A stretch of DNA of 64,000 nt from Corynebacterium occultum (lineage in GTDB: Bacteria; Actinomycetota; Actinomycetes; Mycobacteriales; Mycobacteriaceae): NCBI RefSeq assembly GCF_009734425.1, contig NZ_CP046455.1, positions 620,001 to 684,000 of the forward strand. Direction: 5' to 3'. The translations under genes and the position numbers were made by a program. The stretch's first letter is position 1; each line of letters opens with the position of its first letter. The notes under the pieces are model-generated. The model saw only the letters and a program-made list of their open reading frames with translations, was not told the origin of the DNA and did no database searches. This document shows positions 35,210 to 42,912 of the stretch, piece after piece.

Positions 35210-35706
35210 CCTCCATAGTGCGCCGCCCATTCGCCGACCCGTTTGGAGCTTTCCTCATCGGAGAGGTCCTCGATGCGGGTCATCAGTGACCAGCGCACTC
35301 CGAAGGGATCCCGGATGGAGGCGAAGCGGTCCCCGCTGATGAAATTGCTCAAGGGTTCACGCACCGTGGCGCCGGCGGCTTCGGCCTTGGCCAGCAGGGC
35401 ATCCGCATCCTGGCAGTAGTGGGTCAGGGAGAAGGAGGTGGCGTCCTCTTCCGGTTGTGGGGTCAGTCCGAATTGGGGGTCGGCCTCACCCAGCTGGAGG
35501 CGGCCGTCACCGAAGTCGAGTTCGGCGTGGCTGACCTGACCTCCCATTTCGATCAGGGAGACCAGCCGGGCCTCGAAGACATCCCGGTAGAAACTGATGG
35601 CCTCCCGGGCACCCCGCACCGCAAGGAAGGGGGTCAAGCTGGTGTAACCGCGGGGTGTGCCGTTGTTGGTGTATTTTCCGGTGATTTCGGGTCTGGAAGT
35701 ACTCAT
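35206..35706 (-). CDS. VOC-family (glyoxalase-like, PhnB type) protein
   Basis: This 166-residue protein has the paired beta-alpha-beta-beta-beta fold: TPFLAVRGAREAISFYRDVFEARL near residue 25, HAELDFGDGRLQLGEA near 60, and the late DRFASIRDPFGVRWSLMTRIED near 127. It resembles PhnB-type proteins, whose function is unknown. It overlaps kup at the stop and is divergent from the AraC gene. Confidence 0.82.
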   Translation of the reverse strand: MSTSRPEITGKYTNNGTPRGYTSLTPFLAVRGAREAISFYRDVFEARLVSLIEMGGQVSHAELDFGDGRLQLGEADPQFGLTPQPEEDATSFSLTHYCQDADALLAKAEAAGATVREPLSNFISGDRFASIRDPFGVRWSLMTRIEDLSDEESSKRVGEWAAHYGG

Positions 35707-35775
35707 GACTTCACGCTATCGTCGGGATAATTGCAGGCATTGGAGATTCGCGACAGCCTTGGTCAAAGGGGAGAG

Positions 35776-36546
35776 ATGAACTCAACCGGTGATCCCCGCG
35801 GAATCCTCTACCCCGAAGAACTACCCACCTTCCAACGCGAAGCAGCACCGGCGGAGCTGGTGGACCGGGTCCGCTGGTTCTGGTGGCCCCGCTGGAACCT
35901 GCCCGAAGGTCAGCAGGTGAGACAGAAATTATTGCCTTTCCCCGCCTCTAACCTGGTGGTGGAAACGCCCCTGATCACCCTCAACGGCCCCACCTCCCGG
36001 GCCAGTCACCGCCTGCTGATGGGGCAGGGCTGGGCGGTGGGCGCACTGTTGCGCCCCGCCGGGTTGGCCGGGTTGCATCCCGCACCGAGGGAGATCCGGG
36101 ACCTCGCACAGCGTCTGTGGGTTCCGGATCTGCTGACTGCGGTCAAACCCGCAGACCCCGTGCCCGGATTCACCGCCTGGTGCCTGGAGCACCTCCCGGA
36201 AGCGGATGAAAATGGCTTGCTGGCCAATCGCATGGAGGAGCTGATCGCCAAGGAGCGGGAAATTCACCGTGTGGAGCAGCTGGCGGAACGGATGTTTCTT
36301 TCCGTCCGCAGCGTGCAGCGCCTGGCCAGACGTTATGTGGGGTTGCCGCCCTTGGCGATCATCCGGCGTTATCGGCTGCAGGAGGCGGCGCAGCGACTGC
36401 GGGAGGACCCTGGGCACAGCATCACAGCGGTGGCGGCGGAGTTGGGTTATGCCGATCATTCCCACCTGGCCGCTGATTTCCGGGAGGTCCTGGGGATCAC
36501 CCCGAATGATTACCGTCGGGACTCTGGCACAATAAGCGGGGATTGA
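35776..36546 (+). CDS. AraC-family regulator
   Basis: This 256-residue protein ends with the two-HTH AraC domain at about residues 155-250: VEQLAERMFLSVRSVQRLARRYVGLPPLAIIRRYRLQEA, then ITAVAAELGYADHSHLAADFREVLGITPNDYRR. The N-terminal 150 residues resemble the DUF6597-type domain (RVRWFWWP, LVVETPLITLNGPTS). The ATG at 35776 has GGGGAGAG just before it. It is divergent from the VOC gene, which may be its target. Confidence 0.87.
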   Translation: MNSTGDPRGILYPEELPTFQREAAPAELVDRVRWFWWPRWNLPEGQQVRQKLLPFPASNLVVETPLITLNGPTSRASHRLLMGQGWAVGALLRPAGLAGLHPAPREIRDLAQRLWVPDLLTAVKPADPVPGFTAWCLEHLPEADENGLLANRMEELIAKEREIHRVEQLAERMFLSVRSVQRLARRYVGLPPLAIIRRYRLQEAAQRLREDPGHSITAVAAELGYADHSHLAADFREVLGITPNDYRRDSGTISGD

Positions 36547-36591
36547 ACACGCGCCGGCCTTCAAGGTTGCGCAGGACCTCAAGGAGAGAAT

Positions 36592-37092
36592 ATGGAACCG
36601 CTCGTCGGACTGATCATGGGTTCGGATTCAGACTGGGACACCGTCGCCCCGGCCGCCGAGGTACTCACCGAATTCCGCGTCCCCTTCGAGGTCGGGGTGC
36701 TCTCCGCACACCGCACCCCGGAGCGGATGCTCAACTACGCCAAGTCCGCCCATGAACGCGGGCTGAAGGCCATCATCGCCTGCGCCGGGGGTGCCGCGCA
36801 CCTTCCTGGCATGGTTGCCGCCGCCACCCCGCTGCCGGTGATCGGTATTCCCCGCGCCCTGAAGGACCTCGACGGCCTGGACTCCCTGCTCTCGATCGTG
36901 CAGATGCCGGGTGGCGTCCCGGTGGCCACCGTCTCCATCGGTGGTGCCAAGAACGCCGGTCTGCTGGCGGTTCGTATCCTCTCCGCCGGCCTGCCGGAGC
37001 TGCAGCAGCGCATGATCGATTACCAGGCCAACATGGCTGCCGAGGTGGAGCAGAAGGATGAGGCGCTGCGTCAGCGTCTGCTCGGCCAGTAG
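36592..37092 (+). CDS. purE: N5-carboxyaminoimidazole ribonucleotide mutase
   Basis: This 166-residue enzyme converts N5-CAIR to CAIR, the step after Pur[13 protein letters not shown] near residue 7, [13 protein letters not shown] near 39 and [22 protein letters not shown] near 67 are class I PurE signatures. AAGGAGAG lies 6 bp before the ATG. The stop overlaps the GTG of the YdcF-like gene by one base. Confidence 0.95.
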   Translation: MEPLVGLIMGSDSDWDTVAPAAEVLTEFRVPFEVGVLSAHRTPERMLNYAKSAHERGLKAIIACAGGAAHLPGMVAAATPLPVIGIPRALKDLDGLDSLLSIVQMPGGVPVATVSIGGAKNAGLLAVRILSAGLPELQQRMIDYQANMAAEVEQKDEALRQRLLGQ

Positions 37093-37538
37093 TGAACCCG
37101 GTTCTGGTGCTGGGAGCCCTGGTTGACGGGGATCGCCCCTCCGCCATCCTGCGGGAGCGGCTGCGCCGCGCACAACCGCTTATCGACGCTGCGGGGGTCG
37201 GCGTCCTCAGCGGCCGCGGGGAAGCACAGGTCATGGCGGACTGGTTGATCGAACACGGCACCGACTCTGGCATCCTCCGACTGGAGAATGCCGCCACCAG
37301 CACCAATGAGAACCTGGAGAACGCCCACGCGCTGTTGCCGGACACCACCTGCTGGACGGTGGTGACCAGTGACTTCCATCTGCTGCGCACCCGGCTGTGG
37401 GCCTGGCACCTGGGCATCCCGGTGGAGGTGGTGTCCGCCCCGACCCCCGGAAGCGCCAGGTTGGCGATGTTCCTGCGGGAGTGTCTGGCGTTACCGCATT
37501 CGGTGCTGCGGGTGGGGTGGCGCAGACTTCTGGGTTAA
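37092..37538 (+). CDS. YdcF/DUF218-family protein
   Basis: This 148-residue protein has the DUF218 pattern: VLVLGALVDGDRPSAILRERLRRA at the N-terminus, LENAATSTNENLENAHAL near residue 67 and TSDFHLLRTRLWAWHLGI near 97. It starts with GTG coupled to the purE stop. There is no membrane segment, unlike longer family members. Its last 48 bp overlap the convergent LLM gene. Function unknown. Confidence 0.82.
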   Translation: MNPVLVLGALVDGDRPSAILRERLRRAQPLIDAAGVGVLSGRGEAQVMADWLIEHGTDSGILRLENAATSTNENLENAHALLPDTTCWTVVTSDFHLLRTRLWAWHLGIPVEVVSAPTPGSARLAMFLRECLALPHSVLRVGWRRLLG

Positions 37539-38837
37539 AGCCCCGAGGTGGGACCTGAGTGTGTCGCCCTCATAGGAGGTGCGGAAACGTCGGCGTTCCT
37601 GCAGCACCGGGACCACCAGGTCCACGAAGTCCTCGATCCCGCTGGGCAGGGCAGGTGGCATCAGGTTGAATCCATCGGCCCCGCCGCCATCCACCCAACG
37701 CTCGATCTCATCAGCCACCTGCTCCGGGGTGCCGATGAAAGTGGCGTGCCCACCACCGGCAGCAAGGTATCCCAGCAGCTCCCGGACCGTGGGGCGGGTG
37801 GTTTCGATGATGCGCAGCACCGTGGCATAACGCCCCTTCGGGCCCCTGAACTCCTCAAGCAGGGGAAGTTCCGGCACCGCCTCATCCAGTTCCCACCCGG
37901 AGGTGTCCTGACCGATGAAGAAGGCCAGTTGATGCAGGGAATCCCCCACGGGGAGCAGCTCATTGAGCTCTCGCTGCTTCTGCCTGGCGGCTGCTTCAGT
38001 CTCCGCGACATAGGTGACCAGGCCGGGCATCACCGTGATCCGATCCGGGTCCCGTCCCAGCGCAGCGGCCCTGCGGTGGATATCCGCACGGTACTCCCGG
38101 GCCATCGTCAGGTCCCAGGCCACGGCGTAGATGCCCTCTGCATGCCGGGCTGCCAGATCCCTTCCGGGTTCCGAGGCCCCGGCCTGGAAGAGCACCGGTC
38201 GGCCCTGGGGTGACTGCGGCAGATTCAATGGGCCAGCCACCCCGAAGAACTCCCCCTCGTGGTCGATGGCCTGCAGCTGGGCGGGGTCTGTGTAGATCCC
38301 GGCACGATCCGCGTGGATCGCATCTCGCGGCCAGGAGTCCCAGAGTTTCTGGATGACCTCGATGAATTCCGCGGCTCGGGCGTAGCGTTCCGGGTGTGCC
38401 GGGAGGTGCTCCATCCCGTGGTTGCGGGCTTCCTCATCGGTCATGGAGGTGACCACGTTGATGCCGGCCCGTCCGCCGGAGATGTGGTCCAGGCTGCCCA
38501 GGAGGCGGGCGGCGTGGAAGGGTTGCCAGAAGGTGCTGGAGATGGTGCTGACCAGCCCGATCTTTGTGGTGGCCCGGGCCATGGCGGTCAGGGTGGTGAT
38601 GGGTTCGAGGAACCAGCCCGGCCCGTTGGCTATGCCCCCGAGCCCGGCGGATTGGCCATCGGCGAGGAATACCGCGTCCAGCAGGCCACGTTCCGCGGTC
38701 TGGGCGAGTTCCTCCCAATAGGAGATGTCACCGAGTTTTTCGATGACCGAGTCAGGGGCCCGCCAGGCGGCGGTGTGATGTCCGGTGGCGAAGGCGAAGA
38801 GGTTGAGGTGGATCTGTTTCTTTTCCGGGGTGCCCAT
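37491..38837 (-). CDS. LLM-class flavin-dependent monooxygenase (NtaA/SnaA/DszA type)
   Basis: This 448-residue protein resembles FMNH2-dependent monooxygenases: IHLNLFAFATGHHTAAWR at the N-terminus, FLADGQSAGLGGIANG near residue 57, VSTISSTFWQPFHAARLLGSLDHISGGRAGINVVTS near 96, and GTPEQVADEIERWVDGGGADGFN near 367. It would need a separate flavin reductase, not seen nearby. It overlaps the SDR stop by one base (ATGA) and lies behind the TPP riboswitch, so it should respond to thiamin. The C-terminus extends 48 bp into the convergent YdcF gene. Substrate unknown. Confidence 0.88.
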   Translation of the reverse strand: MGTPEKKQIHLNLFAFATGHHTAAWRAPDSVIEKLGDISYWEELAQTAERGLLDAVFLADGQSAGLGGIANGPGWFLEPITTLTAMARATTKIGLVSTISSTFWQPFHAARLLGSLDHISGGRAGINVVTSMTDEEARNHGMEHLPAHPERYARAAEFIEVIQKLWDSWPRDAIHADRAGIYTDPAQLQAIDHEGEFFGVAGPLNLPQSPQGRPVLFQAGASEPGRDLAARHAEGIYAVAWDLTMAREYRADIHRRAAALGRDPDRITVMPGLVTYVAETEAAARQKQRELNELLPVGDSLHQLAFFIGQDTSGWELDEAVPELPLLEEFRGPKGRYATVLRIIETTRPTVRELLGYLAAGGGHATFIGTPEQVADEIERWVDGGGADGFNLMPPALPSGIEDFVDLVVPVLQERRRFRTSYEGDTLRSHLGALTQKSAPPHPQHRMR

Positions 38838-39616
38838 CAGTTCATGACCAGTCCGCCGTCGACGATCAGGTTCTGGCCGGTGATGGCACGGGACCAGGGG
38901 GAAGCGAAGAAGAGCACGGCGTCGGCAAGCTCTTCGGGGGTGGTGGCCGAGCCGAGCGGGGTTCCGGCGGCGATGGCGTCGAAGACGGGTTCCGGGGTGG
39001 CGGCGCTGGCGTCGGTGGTGCGGAGCAGGCCACCGCTGACCATGTTGACGGTGACCTTGCGCGGACCCAGGTCCTTGGCCAGGGAGCGGGTGAGGGAAAG
39101 CAGGGCGGCCTTGGCGGCGTTGTAGTCGTGGTAGGGGACCACCGGGTTCTGGAAGAGATTGGTGCCGATGTTGATGACGCGGCCGAAACCGGCTTTCCCG
39201 AAATCATCCAGGGCGGCCTGCACCGTGTTGAGGGCACCGCCAACCGCCCCCTCGAATTGTTCGGAGAAGCACCGGAAGCTGATGTCCTCGGCCTTGGGGC
39301 GGGCGTCACCGTCGAAGGAGAAGTCCACCAGGGCGTTGTTGACCACGGTGGTCAGTGGGGCGCCGAACTCCTGGGAGGCCTGGGCGATCAGGGCATCAAC
39401 GGCCGCACGGTCCCTGACATCAGCCTGGCGGGCGAGGGCACGGCCGGGGTGTGCGGCGGCGAGCTCCTCGGCGGCTGTCTTACTACCGTGATAGTTGATG
39501 ATGACACGGGCACCCTCCTTGAGGAATGCCTCGCTGATGCGGCGACCCAGGCCGCGGGCGCCACCGGTCACCAGGACGACCTGCTCGGAGATGGGGGTGT
39601 GGAGAGCGTTGCTCAT
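38837..39616 (-). CDS. Short-chain dehydrogenase/reductase under a TPP riboswitch
   Basis: This 259-residue SDR resembles 3-oxoacyl-ACP reductases. NAD(P) site VLVTGGARGLGRRI near residue 12, VVNNALVDF near 89 where NNAG is usual, and the active Tyr in YHDYNAAKAALLSL near 163 are visible. GAAAGG is 7 bp before the ATG at 39616. A TPP riboswitch sits 86 bp upstream, on the same strand, and no thiamin gene follows, so SDR and LLM are its regulated genes. I recall a thiamin-regulated SDR called oarX in comparative studies; identity was not verified here. Confidence 0.9.
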   Translation of the reverse strand: MSNALHTPISEQVVLVTGGARGLGRRISEAFLKEGARVIINYHGSKTAAEELAAAHPGRALARQADVRDRAAVDALIAQASQEFGAPLTTVVNNALVDFSFDGDARPKAEDISFRCFSEQFEGAVGGALNTVQAALDDFGKAGFGRVINIGTNLFQNPVVPYHDYNAAKAALLSLTRSLAKDLGPRKVTVNMVSGGLLRTTDASAATPEPVFDAIAAGTPLGSATTPEELADAVLFFASPWSRAITGQNLIVDGGLVMN

Positions 39617-39702
39617 TGTGCTGCCTTTCTGCTGGTGGCGAGGGGGGAGTCCACCGAGAAGGCACACAGATCCAGGGGAGGGTATGGATATGCGGCAGCG
39701 CG

Positions 39703-39787
39703 GACAGTCCCTTCGCCAGTGCTAACTGGATCAGGTTCAACGGGTGTGTTCTCAGCCATCCTCGGGAAGGCACCCCGTGTCACTGTC
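39703..39787 (-). ncRNA. TPP (THI-box) riboswitch
   Basis: Read on the minus strand, it contains the conserved TPP aptamer blocks in order: CGGGGTGCC, GGCTGAGA, CCCGTTGAACCTGATC and CTGGCGAAGGGA. The ends GACAGT and ACTGTC close helix P1 perfectly. The first gene downstream is the SDR. Between aptamer and start, GCTGCC (39694-39699) can pair with GGCAGC (39620-39625), which includes part of the ribosome binding site, suggesting translational control. Confidence 0.95.
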
Positions 39788-39826
39788 GCGACCATAGCAT
39801 TCAGGTTGTTGTGTTCGTTAAGGAAA

Positions 39827-40408
39827 TCACCCTTCAGGGGGTTGGTTGATGTCGAAGGTGAATTCCATGAAGCGCCCGGACTGTTTCATTTCGGCCAGAT
39901 TCAGGCGCAGGCTTTCCACACGGCGGGGTAGCAGGGGAGCCCCGGAGGGCAGGAATACCGGGGCCATGGTGAAGGTGATGCGGTCCAGGGCCCCGGCGTC
40001 GAGGAACTGGCCGGCCAGTTCGCCGCCGCCCATGATCCAGATATCACCCTCCGGGTTGTATTCGGCGGCTGAGGCGCGGAGCTGGTCCAGGGCGTCGACC
40101 ACGGGACTGTTGATCACCTGGATGTTCAGGCCTTCGGGGATTTCACGTTCCCGGGAGGAGAACACCCAGGTGGGTCGGTCGCCGTAGGTGTCACGCCATT
40201 TTTCGGGGTGGTTGAGCAGGTCCATTTCCTGGCGGATCCACTCATAGGTGGTGGATCCCATCACCAGGGCGGAAACCCCGGCGAGGAAGGTGTCCATCTC
40301 TTGCTCGGCTTCCTCACTGCCGGGGACGTCGAAAAGCCATTGCAGGGAGTTGTGCTCATCGGCGAGGAAACCGTTGAGCGTGGTCGCGGTGTTGTAGATG
40401 ATCGCCAT
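39827..40408 (-). CDS. Dihydrofolate-reductase-like (RibD C-terminal family) reductase
   Basis: This 193-residue protein has the DHFR/RibD-C fold: IIYNTATTLNGFLADEHNS at the N-terminus, MGSTTYEWI near residue 50, VFSSREREIP near 83 and IWIMGGGELAGQFLDAGALDRI near 122. The family reduces pterin- or flavin-like substrates with NADPH, but members such as YyaP/YwjB lack known substrates. It lies 39 bp upstream of the riboswitch on the same strand and probably has its own promoter. Confidence 0.84.
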   Translation of the reverse strand: MAIIYNTATTLNGFLADEHNSLQWLFDVPGSEEAEQEMDTFLAGVSALVMGSTTYEWIRQEMDLLNHPEKWRDTYGDRPTWVFSSREREIPEGLNIQVINSPVVDALDQLRASAAEYNPEGDIWIMGGGELAGQFLDAGALDRITFTMAPVFLPSGAPLLPRRVESLRLNLAEMKQSGRFMEFTFDINQPPEG

Positions 40409-40537
40409 AACAAAATTCTATGGCTATTCCCTCGACAGCGATAGGGGGCCAAAAGAGCAGGAGAATCGGGCTTTTCCGGGGCTGCATTGTGGGAGAATGG
40501 GCAGGCATTCCGAAAGCAGGGAAGAAGGAACCTTCGT

Positions 40538-41206
40538 ATGGCAGGCAAGGAACCAGCCGGCGGTACCCAGGTGGTGGCGTCCGCTAACACACAGCGGCGG
40601 CAGAGCATCATTGATGATCTGAAACGTCGGATCGTGCTGGGGGAAATTTCCCTGGGGGAGCGGATCATCGAGGCGGATGTGACCCGGCGGCTCGGCACGA
40701 GTCGCCCGACGGTGCGGGAGGCATTGAACCAGCTCGCCCGACATGGCTACCTGGTGCAGGAGGCCTACCGGGGTTACCGCGTCAGTGAGGTCAGTGCGGA
40801 GCGGGTGCGGGAGCTGGCTGCGGTGCGCCTGGTCAATGACATGGCCGCCATCGATGCCATCCTGGCTGACGCGACGGGGAAGCGGATGGCGGTGCTTGAC
40901 GCAACCCTGGCCACCTACCTCGAGCAGATGCGTGACCCCGACTCCCTGGGGCGTCATGAGGCGCACATGGCTTTCCACCGTGGGGTCTGGGAGACCTCCG
41001 GCAACTCCTTCATGATGAAGTTCTGGCCGGTGATGGAAGCGGAGATGACTCTTGTTCTCGCAGCCACCCAACACCACCGTCATGATGATGCGCTCCTCTG
41101 CACTCACCATGAGTTATTGGTGGAGTGCATCCGCCGTGGGGATCGGGCGGAGATTCGGGAGACCCTCCGTGCCCATGTGGAGGGAGCTCCCCGCACCTTG
41201 CATTAA
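40538..41206 (+). CDS. GntR-family regulator (FCD type)
   Basis: This 222-residue regulator has a winged HTH at about residues 20-85 (RQSIIDDLKRRIVLGEIS, RRLGTSRPTVREALNQLARHGYL) and an FCD effector domain with probable metal-binding His residues (HEAHMAFHRGVWETSGNS near 133, TQHHRHDDALLCTHHELL near 172). AAGGA is about 8 bp before the ATG at 40538. It converges on the MFS transporter, overlapping at the stops. The ligand is unknown; organic acids are typical. Confidence 0.88.
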   Translation: MAGKEPAGGTQVVASANTQRRQSIIDDLKRRIVLGEISLGERIIEADVTRRLGTSRPTVREALNQLARHGYLVQEAYRGYRVSEVSAERVRELAAVRLVNDMAAIDAILADATGKRMAVLDATLATYLEQMRDPDSLGRHEAHMAFHRGVWETSGNSFMMKFWPVMEAEMTLVLAATQHHRHDDALLCTHHELLVECIRRGDRAEIRETLRAHVEGAPRTLH

Positions 41207-42663
41207 GGGGCGGGTGCGGAGCTCGGTTCCTCCCGGACCCGGGTGACGAAGAGGGAGGCAACCAGGGCCAGCACCGCGATGATGGCACCGGCGATGAAGG
41301 CCACCCGCGCACCGGAGGCCACGGCCGCGGTCTGGGAGAGACCCGAGTCGCTGGCCAGCAGGGTGCCGAAGGACAGGGCCGCGATCATGATGGCGGTACC
41401 GGCGGCACCCGCCAGCTGCTGGAGGGTGTTGAGGATGGCGGAACCATGACCGTAGAGCTGCTTGGGCAGGGAACCCAGGGCGGTGGTCATCAGGGGAGTC
41501 ATCATCAGGCACATGCCGAGGGAGAAGCCCACATGGAGGACAACCACCAGCCAGATCGGGGTGGAACTACCCAGCAGGGTCAGTGACCAGGCTGCTGCGG
41601 CGAGGATGACGGCGCCGGGGATCAGCAGGGGGCGGGGGCCCACCTTGTCATAGAAACGCCCGATGAAAGGCGCGATCAGACCCTGCATCAGACCACCCGG
41701 CATGACCACCAGGCCGGTGACCAGGGCGGTGGCTCCCAGGGAGTTCTGTAGGTAGATCGGCAGCACCATGACGGTACCCAGCATGGCGCCGAAGGCCAGC
41801 AGGATGGCGAGCAGGGAGAAGGTGAAGTTCCGGATCTGGAAGGGGCGCAGGTCCATCAGTGCGCGGCCCTGTTTGCCCAGCTGGATCTGACGCCAACCGA
41901 AGACCACCAGGGAGATGACACCGATGATGAGGATCATGATCGCCATGCCACCTTCCCCGTTGAGGATGGCGCCGATGGAACTGAGTCCGTAGACCAGACC
42001 ACCGAAGGCGAGGGCGGACAGCAGCACCGAAAGCACATCCAGCGGGGACTTTCTGGTTTCCCCGATGTTCTTGATCAGGATGGTGCCCACCACCAGGGCG
42101 ACCAGCACGATCGGCAGCATCATCCAGAAGAGCCAGTGCCAGCTCAGGGAGTTGAGGATGAAACCGGAGACGGTGGGGCCGAGCGCCGGGGCCACCGAAA
42201 TGACGATGGAGATGATGCCCATCATCGCGCCCCGACGCTCCGGGGGGACCACCGTGAGGGTGACCGTCATCAGCAGGGGCATCACCAGGGCGGTACCCAC
42301 CGCCTGGATGATGCGGGCCCCCAACAGGATGGCGAAGGTGGGGGCCAGGGCCGCGATGAAGGTGCCCACGGTGAAGAAGAGCAGGGCGGTGACGAAGATC
42401 GTCTTGGTGGTGAAACGGTCCAGCAGGAAACCGGTGGTGGGGATGACCACCGCCATGGTGAGCATGAAACCGGTGGTCAGCCACTGGGCGGTGGTTTCCG
42501 GCACCTGGAAGTCCTCCATGATGGAGGGGAGGGCCACCGAAAGGATGGTCTCATTGAGGATCATGATCATCGCGGAGATGACCAGGACCGCCAGCACAAT
42601 GACGACCTCCCGTGGCAACTTCTGCGGTGCCGGGGAGGTCGAGTTATTTATTTGGGGTTCCAT
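41203..42663 (-). CDS. MFS drug exporter, DHA2 (14-helix) type
   Basis: This 486-residue membrane protein belongs to the EmrB/QacA group: about 14 helices, motif ALPSIMEDF in helix 1, GFLLDRFTTK in the first cytosolic loop near residue 75, and SIVISVAPALGPTVSGFIL (motif C of antiporters) near 152. It probably expels toxic compounds with proton exchange. The ATG at 42663 is chosen; a GTG at 42684 is possible. The palindrome CCATATATGG at 42743-42752 lies in its promoter region. Confidence 0.9.
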   Translation of the reverse strand: MEPQINNSTSPAPQKLPREVVIVLAVLVISAMIMILNETILSVALPSIMEDFQVPETTAQWLTTGFMLTMAVVIPTTGFLLDRFTTKTIFVTALLFFTVGTFIAALAPTFAILLGARIIQAVGTALVMPLLMTVTLTVVPPERRGAMMGIISIVISVAPALGPTVSGFILNSLSWHWLFWMMLPIVLVALVVGTILIKNIGETRKSPLDVLSVLLSALAFGGLVYGLSSIGAILNGEGGMAIMILIIGVISLVVFGWRQIQLGKQGRALMDLRPFQIRNFTFSLLAILLAFGAMLGTVMVLPIYLQNSLGATALVTGLVVMPGGLMQGLIAPFIGRFYDKVGPRPLLIPGAVILAAAAWSLTLLGSSTPIWLVVVLHVGFSLGMCLMMTPLMTTALGSLPKQLYGHGSAILNTLQQLAGAAGTAIMIAALSFGTLLASDSGLSQTAAVASGARVAFIAGAIIAVLALVASLFVTRVREEPSSAPAP

Positions 42664-42875
42664 GGGGTGGAGCGAACCTTTCACAGGATCATGTTCAGAC
42701 GGACAACCCGCAACTGATTTAAGAGAAAACCTCTACAGCCTGCCATATATGGGGGTATCCGGCAAAGGTTGCTCTCAGCTGGTGCATTTCAGGCCTCTGA
42801 GCATGGGAAACAGTTGTTTCGGAGGGGGAAAGTTCAGCCGCTCCTGCGACCCCGGGGTGATGAGGGCGTCGAGAA

Positions 42876-42904
42876 GCGGCAATGACCGGGGAGATCATTG
42901 CCGC
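42876..42904 (-). terminator. Hairpin behind the aminotransferase gene
   Basis: GCGGCAATGA and TCATTGCCGC form a perfect 10-bp stem with a 9-nt loop, just beyond the aminotransferase stop. The following minus-strand bases, TTCTC, are only weakly U-rich. Confidence 0.72.
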
Positions 42905-42912
42905 AGGTGTGC

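Noticed and set aside
39661..39720. tRNA-like GGTTCAA sequence near 39734
   Set aside because: It is part of the conserved TGAACCTGATC block of the TPP aptamer on the other strand; no cloverleaf can be built.
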